Shown: positions 12,309 to 24,080, counted from the first letter of the stretch. The stretch is 64,000 nucleotides of DNA from Sweltsa coloradensis (GCA_024449915.1 JAMZAV010000068.1:310001-374000), one strand, 5' to 3'. Translations and numbers: made by a program. The notes: a model not told the origin generated them from the letters alone.

Positions 12309-12475
12309 AAGTTTGTCCATGGTTTCATGAATGAGATTGCAGTTCATGATTAAACATACCTTGCTATTCTCTTCACAATGCAAGTTTGTCAATGGTTTCC
12401 TTTTGTAGTTAATACGAATGAGATTGAGTCATGGTTAAACATAACTTTGTTATTCTCTTCACAGTACCAAATACC
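12309..12475 (+). repeat. Diverged tandem duplication
   Basis: Two neighbouring segments share GTTTGTC-ATGGTTTC, GAATGAGATTG, CATGATTAAACATA/CATGGTTAAACATA and TATTCTCTTCACA in the same order. The second copy carries an extra 15 bases or so. It is a local duplication of about 75-90 bases with clear divergence. Confidence 0.65.
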
Positions 12476-12749
12476 TACGCCTAAAAAGGGTTCCATTTGT
12501 TCTTGAGCATCCAAAATAAATGTAATATTTTCGTATTTTTCTCCAAGCACAACCCAATAAACTATTCACTTATATCCAAGTGAAGCGCAATCATATCAAA
12601 ACCCTCCGCCACATTTCCATGATGCGAAGTAATGCACGAGTACGACGACACGACAAGACGGATACACATCACAAACCATTTGATGTATGATGCTATGATG
12701 CGACGAAGATCGTATCACGTGATAGAAATTTTAATAAAAGTTTCCCCCT

Positions 12750-12823
12750 GCTGGAATTGCCAACCAAAACATCCAGCATCACTTACCGGAGCTTTTACCA
12801 ATTGAGTTACCGAGACCACAGAT
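12750..12823 (-). repeat. tRNA-like segment
   Basis: On the minus strand the sequence begins GGTCTCGGTAACTCAATTGG, which resembles the 5' half of a tRNA with an A box. A weak B-box-like GGTTGGCAATTCC follows at the right spacing. The 5' and 3' ends do not form a good acceptor stem. It is probably a decayed tRNA-derived repeat. Confidence 0.35.
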
Positions 12824-13159
12824 CAAAATGTTATTACATTTCTGCGTGGTTTAGTGAATACTCTAGCACCTGTGACATGATGGATCAAGTCCGGGAGAAT
12901 ACAAGTTAAGCTTTTGGTGATATTTGCAGATATTGCAAACCATCCAATAAGAACAAACATTGAAAATGTATATTTTGAGTTGAATACCAACGACCTCAAT
13001 AGACTTCACGTTATTATTTAATGTCGTTTAATTTTCTCTTGCCAGCTACTTCACTCAAGACATACGCTGTGATTTAATAAAGAAAAAATGCAACCAAACT
13101 TTTTTTATTCTTCTTCCCACTATTTTCAAAGATCATTGTTAAATATTTGTTTGTAGATC

Positions 13160-13365
13160 AAAGTTCACTTTTATCTAAAGAGCAAACGCGGAAGACGCGA
13201 GCAAGGATGAAAACCGCACTTCTAGCACGTATTCTTGATACACTGCACTATCTATCAGTTCAGCATGATACCCTGCATTACAGAGTGAAGTAGAAAACTA
13301 TCAGGAACACAACTCAGATTCTGCCGTTGTAATCTTACGAACGTGGCTCATTTTATACTAACAAT
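13160..13365 (+). pseudogene. Coding-like fragment, family unknown
   Basis: A plus frame contains MKTALLARILDTLHYLSVQH and then a stop near 13292. The same phase, read on from the next lysine codons, gives another protein-like run ending NSDSAVVILRTWLILY before a stop at about 13360. I recognise no domain. It is one of several such fragments between 8.3 and 17.1 kb. Confidence 0.3.
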
Positions 13366-14168
13366 CCGACAAACATTCTCATTTGGTTCCAATATTCTTT
13401 ACATGAAAGCCTATGTTACAGGGTATTCATAAATATTTCATGAACATGATATAAACATTCTAACATAATATTTTCGAGTTTTGCATTGTCGGACGTAGCA
13501 TGATTATTATTTTATGACCACATAAATGACTGCAATAGTAGAACGATATCTTACTCAACTTAAACTCTAAGCAAAACCCCCCAACAAACTTAAAATTATG
13601 ATTTATTTACAGAAGATTTAGACCCGGAAGTCGACTTCCGGCTAACCACTACTCTCGATTAAATAATTTATGTGCAAACTTGCAGTAATATATTTAGTGT
13701 TTATTTACTTAAGTATTTATTTATTTACATTAATAAAACATTAGTCCCAATAAATGTCTCCTTCTGGCCTCCTCCGTCGCACTTTTCATTCATTCCTCAT
13801 TCCCTTCATTCCACCGTCCACAAATCAGACTTACAAAAGTTATTACCGATCTACTCACAAAAAACAATGTGTTTTCCATTAATGATTTAATAATTTCTTA
13901 GTTTAAATCTCTATCAACCGTTGTTGTTAAATAAACTTTTAAACGACAAAGCAAACTCCAACCAAAATGGGAAGAAAATTGAACACAATATTAAATAATT
14001 TAAACATGCGAGACGAGACATGAAAGTGCAAGAGACTATATCAATATTGTGTTATGTGTATTGGTTAACACTGTACATGAAGTAAGAAGTGCCTCATGTG
14101 GTTTGTATGCAAATATGTTACGCTACACTGACGTATTGTAATAGAATGCCAAGACTTGAGATATAACT

Positions 14169-14306
14169 ATGGCAAGTGTTCTCAACAACTCGACTGGATT
14201 CGACGCTTGGAATTCTTGTCTATCTGACGGGGCACTATTGAGATATTGTACTCGTTCGTTGCCCTTGCTGGCAGCATTGGCTCGGGCAACAGCACAGTCA
14301 TCATAG
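14169..14306 (+). pseudogene. Coding-like fragment with ATG, family unknown
   Basis: An ATG-started frame of 45 codons has balanced composition, with NNSTGFDAWNSCLSDGALL and an Ala/Leu-rich second half, in a locally GC-richer stretch. It ends at TAG at about 14306. There is no recognisable family. It may be a short exon or a relic. Confidence 0.25.
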
Positions 14307-16180
14307 ATATAGGCTCGTCTAATATCGAGAGTGGTACCTTACCGTATCTTAGTAGCAACTAGCAATGCGTTTTGAAACCATATAACAAAATGTTTCTGTG
14401 AATTACACATCAAACCCCACGATGCACTGGAGAAAAACTCTACATGTAATTCGGTTCTTTTTTACTATCATCATTTACTATGTTATTTTCTAAGCGGGTT
14501 GGCCTTTTACTTCAGTCTTAAAATAATTAAAACCATTTAGGTAGTACATTTTTACTAACATTGCGAAACATACATTAAGTCCAAGGGAGCAACCATTTAA
14601 ATACATTATCTGAGACAACACACTTCTTCTAATAACATTATCTTTAGCTTAATTAATTTTTAAATAGGAAACAAATATGTTGCATAATTAACTTAATTCA
14701 TTTAACGTTAGCTTATCTCACAGATTATTGTTTTTCTCAATTCTTTTTCCAGAATCATTACCTTTCAATAATGTTCTTTTGCAAAGAGTACCGGAAATCT
14801 AAACGCATTCATCAAGCAAAGCCGTGGCCTATGTTTTTAGAATGACGAGTGTATTTCTTTGCTTTATGTGCTATGTGATGTTGCTAGATGGTAGGAGGTT
14901 ACCCAGCAAAATTTTCAATTTACGATAAAGTGGTTTTCTGCGCGTCGGATGAAAGCTCGGCATCTCCAGCATCGAAACAGACAAACCTGAACCGCCTCAC
15001 ACAACCGACTTGCTTCATTATTGTAAAATATTACAAAAGCTTACTTTATTTTGTGTTCAGAAGAGCTGAAACACTCGAGGGATTTATTTGAAGTTCAATA
15101 AAACTGTTACGTTGGCGGTAGCACCCTTTGTTCAAGAGGTTTCCCACCCCAGTAGAAAAATGAAAGGAGATTCCACGAATTATCAACAATTTTTAAACGA
15201 GTGTTTTCATTCTGATTATCAACATCTGCCTATATTCGAACCATTAGAGGGACTACATATCATACTAAAATATTATGCTTTCCTATACTAATAAACACAT
15301 ATCTTTCCGCAACAAACACACGTGCTTAAACAAGTTATTATGTCCCTATCTTGGCCTCTATCATGTATTCTAACAACCTATTATAGTCCATTGTATTAAT
15401 TATCATTTCAATGATTTATTATTCAATGCTTGTTTTTACAGTTAATTAAACTGATTATAAAAGGTCTCATTGCGCTGAAATTTGGCAGCATGCAAGCCAT
15501 ATCAATTTTTTAGATAAACAGTGCTTTTTACAACCTTATTATTAGATAATATAATCGTTTTCATAAAATCAGCTATAAATTCAAACTGATTGATAATTAA
15601 AATTATAAGTGACTTTTTATAGAATGACCAATCATACCAAAAATATTTATATATATAATTGATATATTCTCTCTCATCCAAATACAATAACATTTCGCAA
15701 CTCATCAACTCAATTAATAAATTATCTTATTAATAAGCAGTCGATCGTTCATTCTGTCGCTTGTAATAGGCTAAAGAGACCCACATGTGCACTCCGTTTC
15801 TACCCTATGTGTAGTTAAAACTCATAAATTATTTTTATTCACTTAAATACTTCTACTTTTAATTTTGTTTCAACCTTCTGTCGTGTATTCCTCACACTTT
15901 TCAGATAAAATATAGAAAACGGGACACATTTGGGACATATAAGAGATACAAAGCATTTACTATATACGCTGACATACTATTATATGAATTCTTCAATACC
16001 GGTACCCAGTACTCAATTGTATCTATTATGTATCGGACTGAAATTTAAGTCAAAACCGTTTTCTATAAGATTGAAATGATTACTAGATGACATAATTGAT
16101 TAATGTGTTTCTTTTACTCCTTTATACGAAAATCATTCTTGGATCTGACATATTAATAAGCTCATGGGAAATTCACGTGT
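14307..16180. other. AT-rich stretch; weak frames only
   Basis: Plus frames at 14888-15091 and 15088-15291 overlap in different phases. The first contains KVVFCASDESSASPASKQT and may be partly coding in origin, but the opposite strand is also protein-like over 14890-15000. No repeat is recognised. Confidence 0.3.
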
Positions 16181-16186
16181 ACATTA

Positions 16187-16598
16187 TCAAGAAATAGGAA
16201 GCCAACAAATTAACTTCGTGCGTGCGTCGAGCTGCACGACCAAGGCAATTTCTCCATCTTCTAAGAAAATAAGTCTAAAGGTGTGTGCACAGGTGAGCGA
16301 GCGTGTCTGTGATGTGATTGAGGTGTTAGCAAGCTGTGCCTGACCTGTCGCACCCAATCCGTTGTCAGCAATCACGGATCGAAACGGAAGGACACATGGC
16401 TCGAAACGCCACCTGAATTATTGCACGCAACGGTCACTACAGTGGGCCTCTCGTGTGATGGTTCAGTATCAACTATTGATTGCACTTGGCTGCTATTAAA
16501 TCAACGGATGAAAGAGTTGCCACTGGTGAAGCCATCTCGTTTAATTCACAATCACCTTCATCATCTACAAGCGCGTCAACAAGAGGAGTGCTGTTTGC
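16187..16598 (-). pseudogene. Frame-broken coding remnant, family unknown
   Basis: Three successive minus-strand frames hand over to one another: 16598-16473, about 16495-16372, and 16375-16187. Each has normal protein composition; pieces are DALVDDEGDCELNEMASPVA, EPSHERPTVVTVACNNSGG and FRLIFLEDGEIALVVQLDA. The pattern is that of one coding sequence broken by two frame changes. The first part is acidic. I do not recognise the family. The plus-strand frame over 16421-16654 is probably its shadow. Confidence 0.45.
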
Positions 16599-16707
16599 CC
16601 ACCGGGGTTTTTGACACACACAAATTTGTTTGTTTATTTCTCAACAATACATAAAAAGTAATGTTTTAAATCTTCTGTACTTGAATCATTTTTCTCTTTG
16701 ATTTATA

Positions 16708-17154
16708 GTGTGCAAATGTAAGACTATCCTAGAAACATTCACTTGTAAATCAGTTTTTATAACTGAATCAAATAGACTTCAAATAAATAATTGGAAAATA
16801 CATTTTGCACTTCTAATGAGACTTGAAGTTGGAATGGGGCTGGCTGGCCGCATAATAATATTGGGTCAGAGGCGGCCTAGGTGGGGCAAGGACTGCTGGG
16901 TTTGTGGACTTTGGCTGGCCGCTACACGTACTAGCTCACCTGCCCTTGGTCCAATATGCGGTGCCTCATTGAATAATTTGTTCACAATTTCTTACGGCTA
17001 TGCATCATGGGTTTTCCTGTGCTGTGCTTGTGATCCGCTCAATATGCGACCGGGTTTGGAGCGCGCAACTAACGTAAAATGTTACCGAATGGAATTGGTG
17101 AAATATTTGCAAAGTTTCTTATTAAAATGGCTTTATATTCGCAGAGTAAAATAA
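16708..17154 (+). CDS. 148-codon open frame, doubtful gene
   Basis: This is among the longest frames in the window, and its middle third (about 16830-17080) is GC-richer and rich in Gly, Trp, Cys and Leu. The ends are AT-rich and do not look coding. It contains no domain I know and no clear start or splice context. Its position beside the broken remnant on the other strand suggests it may be part of the same decayed insertion, or chance. Confidence 0.2.
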   Translation: MCKCKTILETFTCKSVFITESNRLQINNWKIHFALLMRLEVGMGLAGRIIILGQRRPRWGKDCWVCGLWLAATRTSSPALGPICGASLNNLFTISYGYASWVFLCCACDPLNMRPGLERATNVKCYRMELVKYLQSFLLKWLYIRRVK

Positions 17155-17990
17155 AACAAACCCACAGTCGACAGAGGGTCTATTACAATTATTCATAGCT
17201 CCAACAAAATGTGTGAAAATCCATGAGTTTTACATTGTATACTTACCATTATATTTCTATAATTTCTAAATATCTAAATAAATAAATTCGTATTTAGACT
17301 TGAGTTTACTCACCAAGTCAAATAACTGATGTTCAGTGGGGAACATTAAATTATAGTATTATTAAGTATTAAAGTTTCTTTCCATTTCCCCCTCTAGAAA
17401 CGAATAGTACCTCCTCGACCAGAAATTTATCAAGGGCTGTCTGGTCCTAGTAGATATTATGGATCGATGGTACAATTGGTAACGAAATACCATACAAAGT
17501 GTAACGGATACATCATTAAATCGTTCTTACTATTTAAAAAGATTGAAAATTTAACTTTGTTTTTAAAGCTACATCTATCTAAAAAGTTAATGCTTTAAAT
17601 TATGTTCTTTTTATATTTGTTTATGTCGATAACTATTAACTTGATACCACACGTACAGTTCATTGTACCCGTCAACCGATACGCATATTATTATGTAACA
17701 CATGGATTGCGTTTAATTCCCAAAAATATAACCCAAACTAGTGCATGAACACATTACGAACACTCAAGGGTGTCATGTGAAATGGATATGACACATAATT
17801 GTAAAATTTGGCTATATTTTTACTAATTTGATATTGAATTATTAATATCAATCTATTCACTACTATGTCTAGTTGGGCGAGTATGGCCAGAAAAAAAAAT
17901 AGTGGGGTGTTATTAATTATTATTAGGGTTTGTTCTGAGAGTATAGCGATTGTTGACACTTACTTGGTTTTAGCTGCCAAAGTGATGAGA
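17155..17990. other. AT-rich stretch with SINE-1 tail fragment
   Basis: At 17296-17345, on the minus strand, a short piece of the SINE-1 tail is recognisable (CAGTTATTTGACTTGGTGAG). The rest holds nothing I can name. Confidence 0.5.
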
Positions 17991-18330
17991 TGACAGTGTG
18001 ATGGGTGACGTATATCGTCATGTCAGATGGAAACAGTGGCTGGAAAGGAGAAGAAAATAAAATGTAGATAGAACGAAGAGAAACCCAATGAACAAGACAA
18101 AGATGAGGCTGCTCAGTGTAGATGTCCGTGGCGTAGAGCTTACCTCTTGGCTGCGAGACGCACTACACGTTTGTACAGCAGACAAGTCAAACAGAACTGT
18201 CTGTGTCGTTGGAGTCGACACACTGACTGACAACTTTTAGGAAAATAATGGTGGCGAGAGAGGGGGGTATTGCAGCTGATAAGAACAGGTTTGAGTTGCA
18301 GATGTTCCGAGGGAAATGAATGACGAGTCA
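17990..18330 (-). mobile_element. Repeat family 2, copy A (tRNA-like SINE)
   Basis: This matches the segment at 52205-52580 in the blocks ACACGTGTAGTG (here AAACGTGTAGTG), GACTGACTGACA/CACTGACTGACA and CTGATAAGAACAGGTTTGAG, all in the same order and orientation. In the other copy the strand-reversed sequence has tRNA-like A and B boxes. In this copy the tRNA part is strongly altered. Overlapping minus frames here are shadows. Confidence 0.65.
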
Positions 18331-18334
18331 TTTA

Positions 18335-19975
18335 TACGTAAAAACAAACGCATACAAACGAATTGGAACAATATGCACTGTCTAATACATTATTAATAAT
18401 TATATTATTATTATGCATTTAACAACGTGGTCTACATTCCAAAATGTTTTCTAATACACTATATTTATTATTTAGTAAGCGTATTTGTAAAATGGCAGTT
18501 GTCCTGTACATGTACAAGATATCAAATAAATAAGTAAAATAAAACGAAATGAGATACTATTCACAAAATATATATGTGTCTGATGTTAAGGTATTGTAGA
18601 ATAAAAATGATATAATTACCTACTAAAAATATATTTTGGAAACCATTGACTAATAATTTCTAACAAAATCATTTTATTTTAAGTGTGCTGGCGTGGTAAA
18701 CGGGTTATCAACGTTATTCATCGCACGAACTATAAGAACAATAGCGTGTAACGTAGGCTTAGTAGAAAACTAAAAACTTTAGGCCTACTCCCACACTATT
18801 TGCGGTGTATTCCGCAGAGGAAACTGAACAAGTATAATATTTTTGAATTCTATTCTTAAATTTCTTGGTGGGAATGGGGGCGGGGAGAGTTTGAAGTAAC
18901 ACATAGCAGGGTGAGCTTACTCTCCGCCCAAAACGATTTTGTTTAGCCACCCTAAAACAAAAGTTCATATCCAACGACTGAAAATACACAGAATACAGTA
19001 ACAACCACGCTTTTCCTGTAAAACAATATATAATAGCTACAATGCTGAGCACCACTTCGTATAAAGCGTACTTTGTAATTCCACTACAATGAAATAAAAG
19101 GGATAAAACTAAAAAAAAATCAGTTATTGAATCGATAATTTTGCATGCTTAATCGATTATAACTTATAAAAAATATAAAACGGTGCACAAACGTATAGTG
19201 TGTTAAGATCATCTAAATGTTATAACTAAAATAGTATTGTATAAAACGTTAGTTTTTTTTAACACTTGCCATGTTATTTTGTGTGCGAATGACGAAAAGC
19301 GTTGCTATAGCCCCACCAAACTGAAGGAACTAACAAATATTCTTGTTAACATTGGTATTATGACATTCCTTAATAGGAACATTATTGTTTTCTTCAATTA
19401 CTTGAAAATGCCACTTGTGGATTAGTGATAATTAGTTCACAACCATATTCATTTTCTAGCAGTAAAAAACTGTATGTTGTTTTGATTGTGCTACCCTTGA
19501 GTAAGGCTGGAAATTGCTTTTGCAGAGTGCAAAATGGATGTTTACAAATTAAAATTTGCCTCGTGTCCTTTAAAAACATAAAAAAAGTTCCGTGAGAATG
19601 GCAACGGTGCGAATTGGTCCCGTAGCCTTCCTAATCAGCGCTAAGTGCACTTCAATGGAGCCGCCTCTAAGGGAATATACGTCTCTAAGGGCGACCTGAT
19701 TTACCTCTGGAGAAACATTTACCCCTGAAATACGCTCCAAGCTAGGCTCTTTATTAAGATTTCACTCGGTAAACTCTATCCTTGGTAACGATAATCATAA
19801 TATAACACACATGCCTCGATTGTTGTCGTTGTCGTCATAATTGAAGTATTAAGATAAAATTTAAGTTTGAAATTCATTTTTACTCCACATTTCTAATGTA
19901 CAATTTAATTTGTAATCATAAATGATGTCTCATTGTACATTGTTGATTTTCATTTGTATAATCTTATTTTATTTA
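18335..19975. other. AT-rich stretch without recognised gene
   Basis: There are only short frames, the longest being 98 minus codons at 18759-19055, which I do not recognise. No repeat of the window families is visible. Confidence 0.4.
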
Positions 19976-19980
19976 TTTGT

Positions 19981-20388
19981 GTGGCTCGTTGGTCTTGTGG
20001 TTAGCCTACCTGCTTCCAATACAGAAGGTCCAGGGTTCGACACCCGCTAAAGTCAGAAGTTTTTTAACTTCTGATTTGGACTTAAGTCCATCAGTTCTTG
20101 TCTTAGGAATTTGTAAACGGTGACTTTGGAGCCGTCCGAGCAACGAAGCACATAATACATTTAAAGTTGTTCTGAATCGGCCTTGTTTATTTTGGTGTTG
20201 ATCCGCGGGTGTTCGCACTGTCCATACCACTGATTGCTATATTTCCTATTAAAAATGTCGATCTTTGGTTGGTTATCGCTCACTCGTCGATTGCGTCGGG
20301 ACCTACAGGGTTGGCTTGGTCGCTTTGGTTTACTGTCCCCCACTGAAAATCAGTTATGTGACTGAGTGGGTAGACTCTAAATACCTAT
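19981..20388 (+). mobile_element. SINE family 1, copy A (best tRNA head)
   Basis: This is the clearest copy. The head starts GTGGCTCGTTGGTCTTGTGG with an A box, has a CTGCTTCCAATACAG anticodon-arm-like block and a good B box, GGGTTCGACACCC, at about 20033-20045. The body carries GGTGACTTTGGAGCCGTCC and the GTTCGCACTGTCCATACCAC block. It ends with CAGTTATGTGACTGAGTGGG, TAGACTCTAAATAC and an ATTT-rich tail. It is presumably pol III transcribed and moved by a LINE in trans. The minus frames at 20006-20343 are shadows. Confidence 0.9.
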
Positions 20389-20429
20389 TTATTTATTTAT
20401 TTTACTCTCTTTGTTAATCAGCTTTTATA

Positions 20430-20520
20430 ACCGAAAAGGATACAATTCAAAATTTCCGTTTAAAGTCCCCAAATGGAAATCAGTTCTGTGACTGGGTGGG
20501 TACACTTTAAATACGAATCT
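20430..20520 (+). repeat. SINE family 1 tail fragment
   Basis: This is a second, separate copy of the SINE-1 3' tail (ATCAGTTCTGTGACTGGGTG then TACACTTTAAATAC), directly downstream of full copy A. Only the tail is present. It may be a 5'-truncated insertion or part of a tandem pair. Confidence 0.75.
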
Positions 20521-22430
20521 AAATTTTTTTTTATTTTTTCATATTAGACAACGTCGCTTTTACGCAATCTATATAAAACGTGTGTGATTTTCACAGAAAA
20601 GTAGGTTTCTCTCCTACCTAAAGGACTGTACGGGAGGTGAGTAGAACGGAATTGTGAAGTTGTTTTTCTAGCCCTTACTCAGCTCTTGGTATCTAGTTAG
20701 CCATCAGTGACACACCCATCTCTTGACCTCCACTGGTTGCTACGCGATTGACTACATCAATCGTCCTGATTTAACAGTATTCGCCAAGGACAGAGAAGCA
20801 GGTATGGGCGTATTCTGAAAATCTACGTCAGTGGTTAGGACAAATAATATCCAGGGTCATGTAATAGATTTTGCATTAATTAATAACTCCAGTGTTATAG
20901 TTGTAAGTGAACAAAGCAGGTACAAGTGGTGTGTGTGGCGTAATTGATTACTTGATGTGTTTGTGTGTTTGGCTGATAAAAAAATTTACAATATTGCAGC
21001 ATTAACAAATAATTCATTACGGTTTCAATGTCTGATTTGAAATACACCAATGGTATTAATATAATATTTTAAATAAATATAAACAATGAAACTACAATTA
21101 TTATTACGAAGTATAATTATACAAATCTAGATAAAAACAAGAATTTGTTCCCTTGCTTTTCATTTTGTTTTATCAGGAACATTACGCGATTTCATGGTGA
21201 CATGGACAGAAAGATATAACTTAGATTCAAATTCGAGATAAAACGTTTTCAACCCTTTTCCCGAGTCTGGATGTAAAAATAGAAATACGAGTGTCACCCT
21301 GATATTGATTATGCATGTGTGACTTGACTCCGTCGTTGATCTGAAGATGTGTTGGGTTGGGTACGATATCTCCGACGTCATCTGTAAGAGAAAATTCGAC
21401 GAGAGAACGCTCAGATCAGAAGTATAAAACGGTATTTTGAATTGATTTGTGGTTATTTAGGTTCAACGTTAATTTAAATTAATTTTACTCTATGTAACAC
21501 ATACATTTTATGTTATGAAGTTGGTGTGAAAATCTAGAATTACAATTATTCCGTAAATATATAATAAATTAACGACATTCCACTTTATTTACCAGCAAAA
21601 ACAAATTTTTCCTGACTCTTTCGTTACTTATTCACCATATCAAAAAAATATAAATTTCAACTATTGTTTTTCGTTAACTTGCGAAGAGACTGAAAACAGT
21701 TTTCTACAACATGTAAAAATAAATGTTTATAAACTATTAAATTTGCATATAAATTACTCATATTAATACAATTATTAATAATATTGTTGTATGCATTTTG
21801 TGACTCAAACACACACATGGATATATTAATGTGCAATAATTTACGTACACGCACACTAGATCAGGAATCCCCATGTTAAGAAGCTATAACAGAAGTATAG
21901 CTAAACGTATGAAGTCGATGACAAGTCGCAAATACCAATCCCCAGTGAATGGCAATACATAAACAATACATAATCGACGTCAAAGCCAATGCCATGATCA
22001 ACGCGATGCTTCAGAATTATATGTGGATAGTTGTTCTAGTACTTGGAACGCATTCTGTTGTTACGCGAAATGCATTATAAAGTATTCCATAAATAAATAA
22101 TAGGGAAAACGGAACACACGTCGAAGATTTAATGTTGGGGATCCCAAATAGATTTTTACTAGAATCAAAATATTTCTTTGTGTTAAAAAAAATGTTTTAA
22201 AAAATAACATCTAACTGTGATGCAACATTCTTACCCTTCTTGAGCAGGATCGTTTAGTGAAAGAATACTTGCCAGTTTATAAGAATTCTGAACTTTACTT
22301 GCACTTTACTTTGAATTGCACAATTTTATAACAGCCTTATTCACCCTCTTTTGAATGAAAAAGCAAACCAAATAAATTTACACAAGGTCTAACGGAACCA
22401 CTTGTATTCCGAATATACGAATGTGTTTGT
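20521..22430. other. AT-rich stretch without recognised gene
   Basis: A GC-richer patch at 20580-20830 begins with a short hairpin, GTAGGTTTCTCTCCTAC. There are no coding signs. The rest is AT-rich with short frames only. Confidence 0.4.
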
Positions 22431-22439
22431 TATTTTATT

Positions 22440-22745
22440 TGCATATTGTACCGTTTTCATACTTTTATCACATGTTTTTAATTTATATTTCACTTGATGT
22501 AAAATGACAGCTGTTATGCTGTGTTCAAGTTAATAAATAAATTTAACACGTATTTAAACTTTGGTGGAGGTGCCGGGTAACAGTTGAAATCTTAATACAG
22601 AGCTTTTATACGACAGTTTAGTGTTTCATCAAAACACAATGTTATAATTTTTATGCACATTACAAATATCACAGACAGGTTGAAAGTTGTTAAAATATGT
22701 GATGAGGAATGTGAAAAGGGAAGTTGGTCCTTAGGGTTGAACACA
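22440..22745 (+). repeat. Direct repeat unit carrying the 17-mer (first)
   Basis: This unit aligns with 23765-24080. Shared blocks, in order, are GCATATTGTAC/GCCTATTGTAC, TTTTTAATTT, TTCACTTGAT/TACACTTGAT, AAGTTAATAAATA, then TTTGGTGGAGGTGCCGGGTA and later CAGGTTGAAA. The GGTGGAGGTGCCGGGT block is unchanged while the rest has diverged. That contrast suggests the block is constrained or gene-converted. Confidence 0.75.
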
Positions 22746-22838
22746 TTATTTCCTAGAAAGGACTAGCGTTTAGATATTGTGTATATTTTGTTTCTATAAA
22801 TCAATTCTTAGAATCAACGTGATCACTGTTATACTATT

Positions 22839-23448
22839 TGGATGAGCGTAGCGAGCGTAGCGAGCGAAGCGAAGATTCCATTTCACTACACTGAGAAAAA
22901 AATCCGGAATGTTTTTTTTTTTTTCTTTCTTTCTTTCTGTATTTTTGTCTGTCTGTTAACACGATTCCGGCTAAACCGATACTCCGATTGCGATGAAATT
23001 TTATGGAGGCCTTCGAAATCTTTGAACTAAGAACTGCCACGTTTTTGAGCGCAATCGAAAAATTATTTCTCATGAAAATCGCAATTTTGCGATTTTTTTC
23101 GATTTTTAAAAAATTTCTTCGACTTATAACTCCTACATGCTTTATCCGATTGTAATGATTTTTTCACAGAACCTTAATTTTATGAATTGATATATTCGTG
23201 TGAAATTTGAGCGTAATCAAATAATTATTTCTCATGAAAATCGCAATTTTACGATTTTTTCCTTTTTTAAAATTACGATTAATTAAAAAAAAAAAAAAAA
23301 AAAATATTTAATTTGATTTGATTTAAAAAAAATTTCAACAAAGTTCTGATTTTTTCACAGAACAACAGAAAATCCGCAAAACACATGGCAGCTCAATTCA
23401 CCAATTACGCTCAGCCAACAACGCGGCGGGACTTAAGCGTTTTCCTAG
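22839..23448 (+). mobile_element. Family H copy, full length (HINE-like)
   Basis: The element starts GGATGAGCGTAGCGAGCG after a T and is followed by a poly-T/TTTC tract. The body has CGATTTTTTTC-type blocks and A-rich runs. It ends in the AACGC/GCGTT stem and CTAG at 23445-23448, followed by T. The subterminal octamer near the 3' end has decayed. Its first 40 bases carry an extra GCGTAGCGA unit compared with other copies. No protein is encoded. It sits between the two direct repeat units with the 17-mer. Confidence 0.8.
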
Positions 23449-23764
23449 TTTACTTCCATTCACATTTTGGGATTTTACTTTTCATCAATAAAACTCGAGA
23501 TTTTTTATTTATTAATATTATTTTAAGATAGTGAATTCATTTTTTCGGGCAAAACACAAACAACAAACAAAATTCCTTATATGCCTCTATTTTGAAGATG
23601 TTTCAATTTCTTTGGCAAATTGTTCAGTATCTAATTTTTTAAATAATAAGCTAAAACTAGATTAATAAATGTTAACCATAAGGTCCCTTGTAAATTCCGC
23701 ATCACGTAATATAATTTTCGTAAAATATACTGAAAGAAAATTTGTTATTTACATTTTGTGATAT

Positions 23765-24080
23765 AGTAGTATTTGCCTATTGTACGTTTTTACATTTTAT
23801 TGCGTTTTTAATTTTTATTACACTTGATAAAAAATGAGATTTAATTAAGTTAATAAATATAAGAGATTTAATACTTTGGTGGAGGTGCCGGGTAACATTT
23901 AATATCGAAAATGAGTGCATATTTTCTAGCTTGTGTTCCAATAAAAATGCAATGCTTGTATTATTGTGCACATTGGTAGAATTCCAGGTACCCTAGTTAT
24001 TTTAGTAATGTATTACAAAATATCGTGAACAAAGTTAGTCACAGGCAGGTTGAAAATTGTGAAAATGTTCTGTTTTCCGT
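23765..24080 (+). repeat. Direct repeat unit carrying the 17-mer (second)
   Basis: This is the partner of the unit at 22440. It contains TTTGGTGGAGGTGCCGGGTA at 23875-23894, identical to the first over all 20 bases, in a flank with many differences. A family H copy lies between the two units. No protein frame is shared. Confidence 0.75.

Noticed and set aside
19981..20055. Functional tRNA genes at SINE heads, 12230 and 12750
   Set aside because: The A and B boxes are present, but acceptor stems do not pair and most are followed by SINE bodies.
20006..20343. Minus frames in SINE copy A, and similar ones at 9706-10011 and 48768-49134
   Set aside because: The same antisense reading recurs in all SINE-1 copies; it comes from the repeat and not from a protein gene.
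22562..22579. Primer-binding site of an LTR retrotransposon
   Set aside because: TGG start fits, but no LTR pair, no gag-pol and three clustered copies elsewhere argue against it. It is kept as an open idea in the findings.
22839..23448. Canonical Helitron
   Set aside because: The 3' hairpin and CTAG fit, but the 5' end is not TC and the insertion edges look like T|T, so a Helentron-type element fits better.
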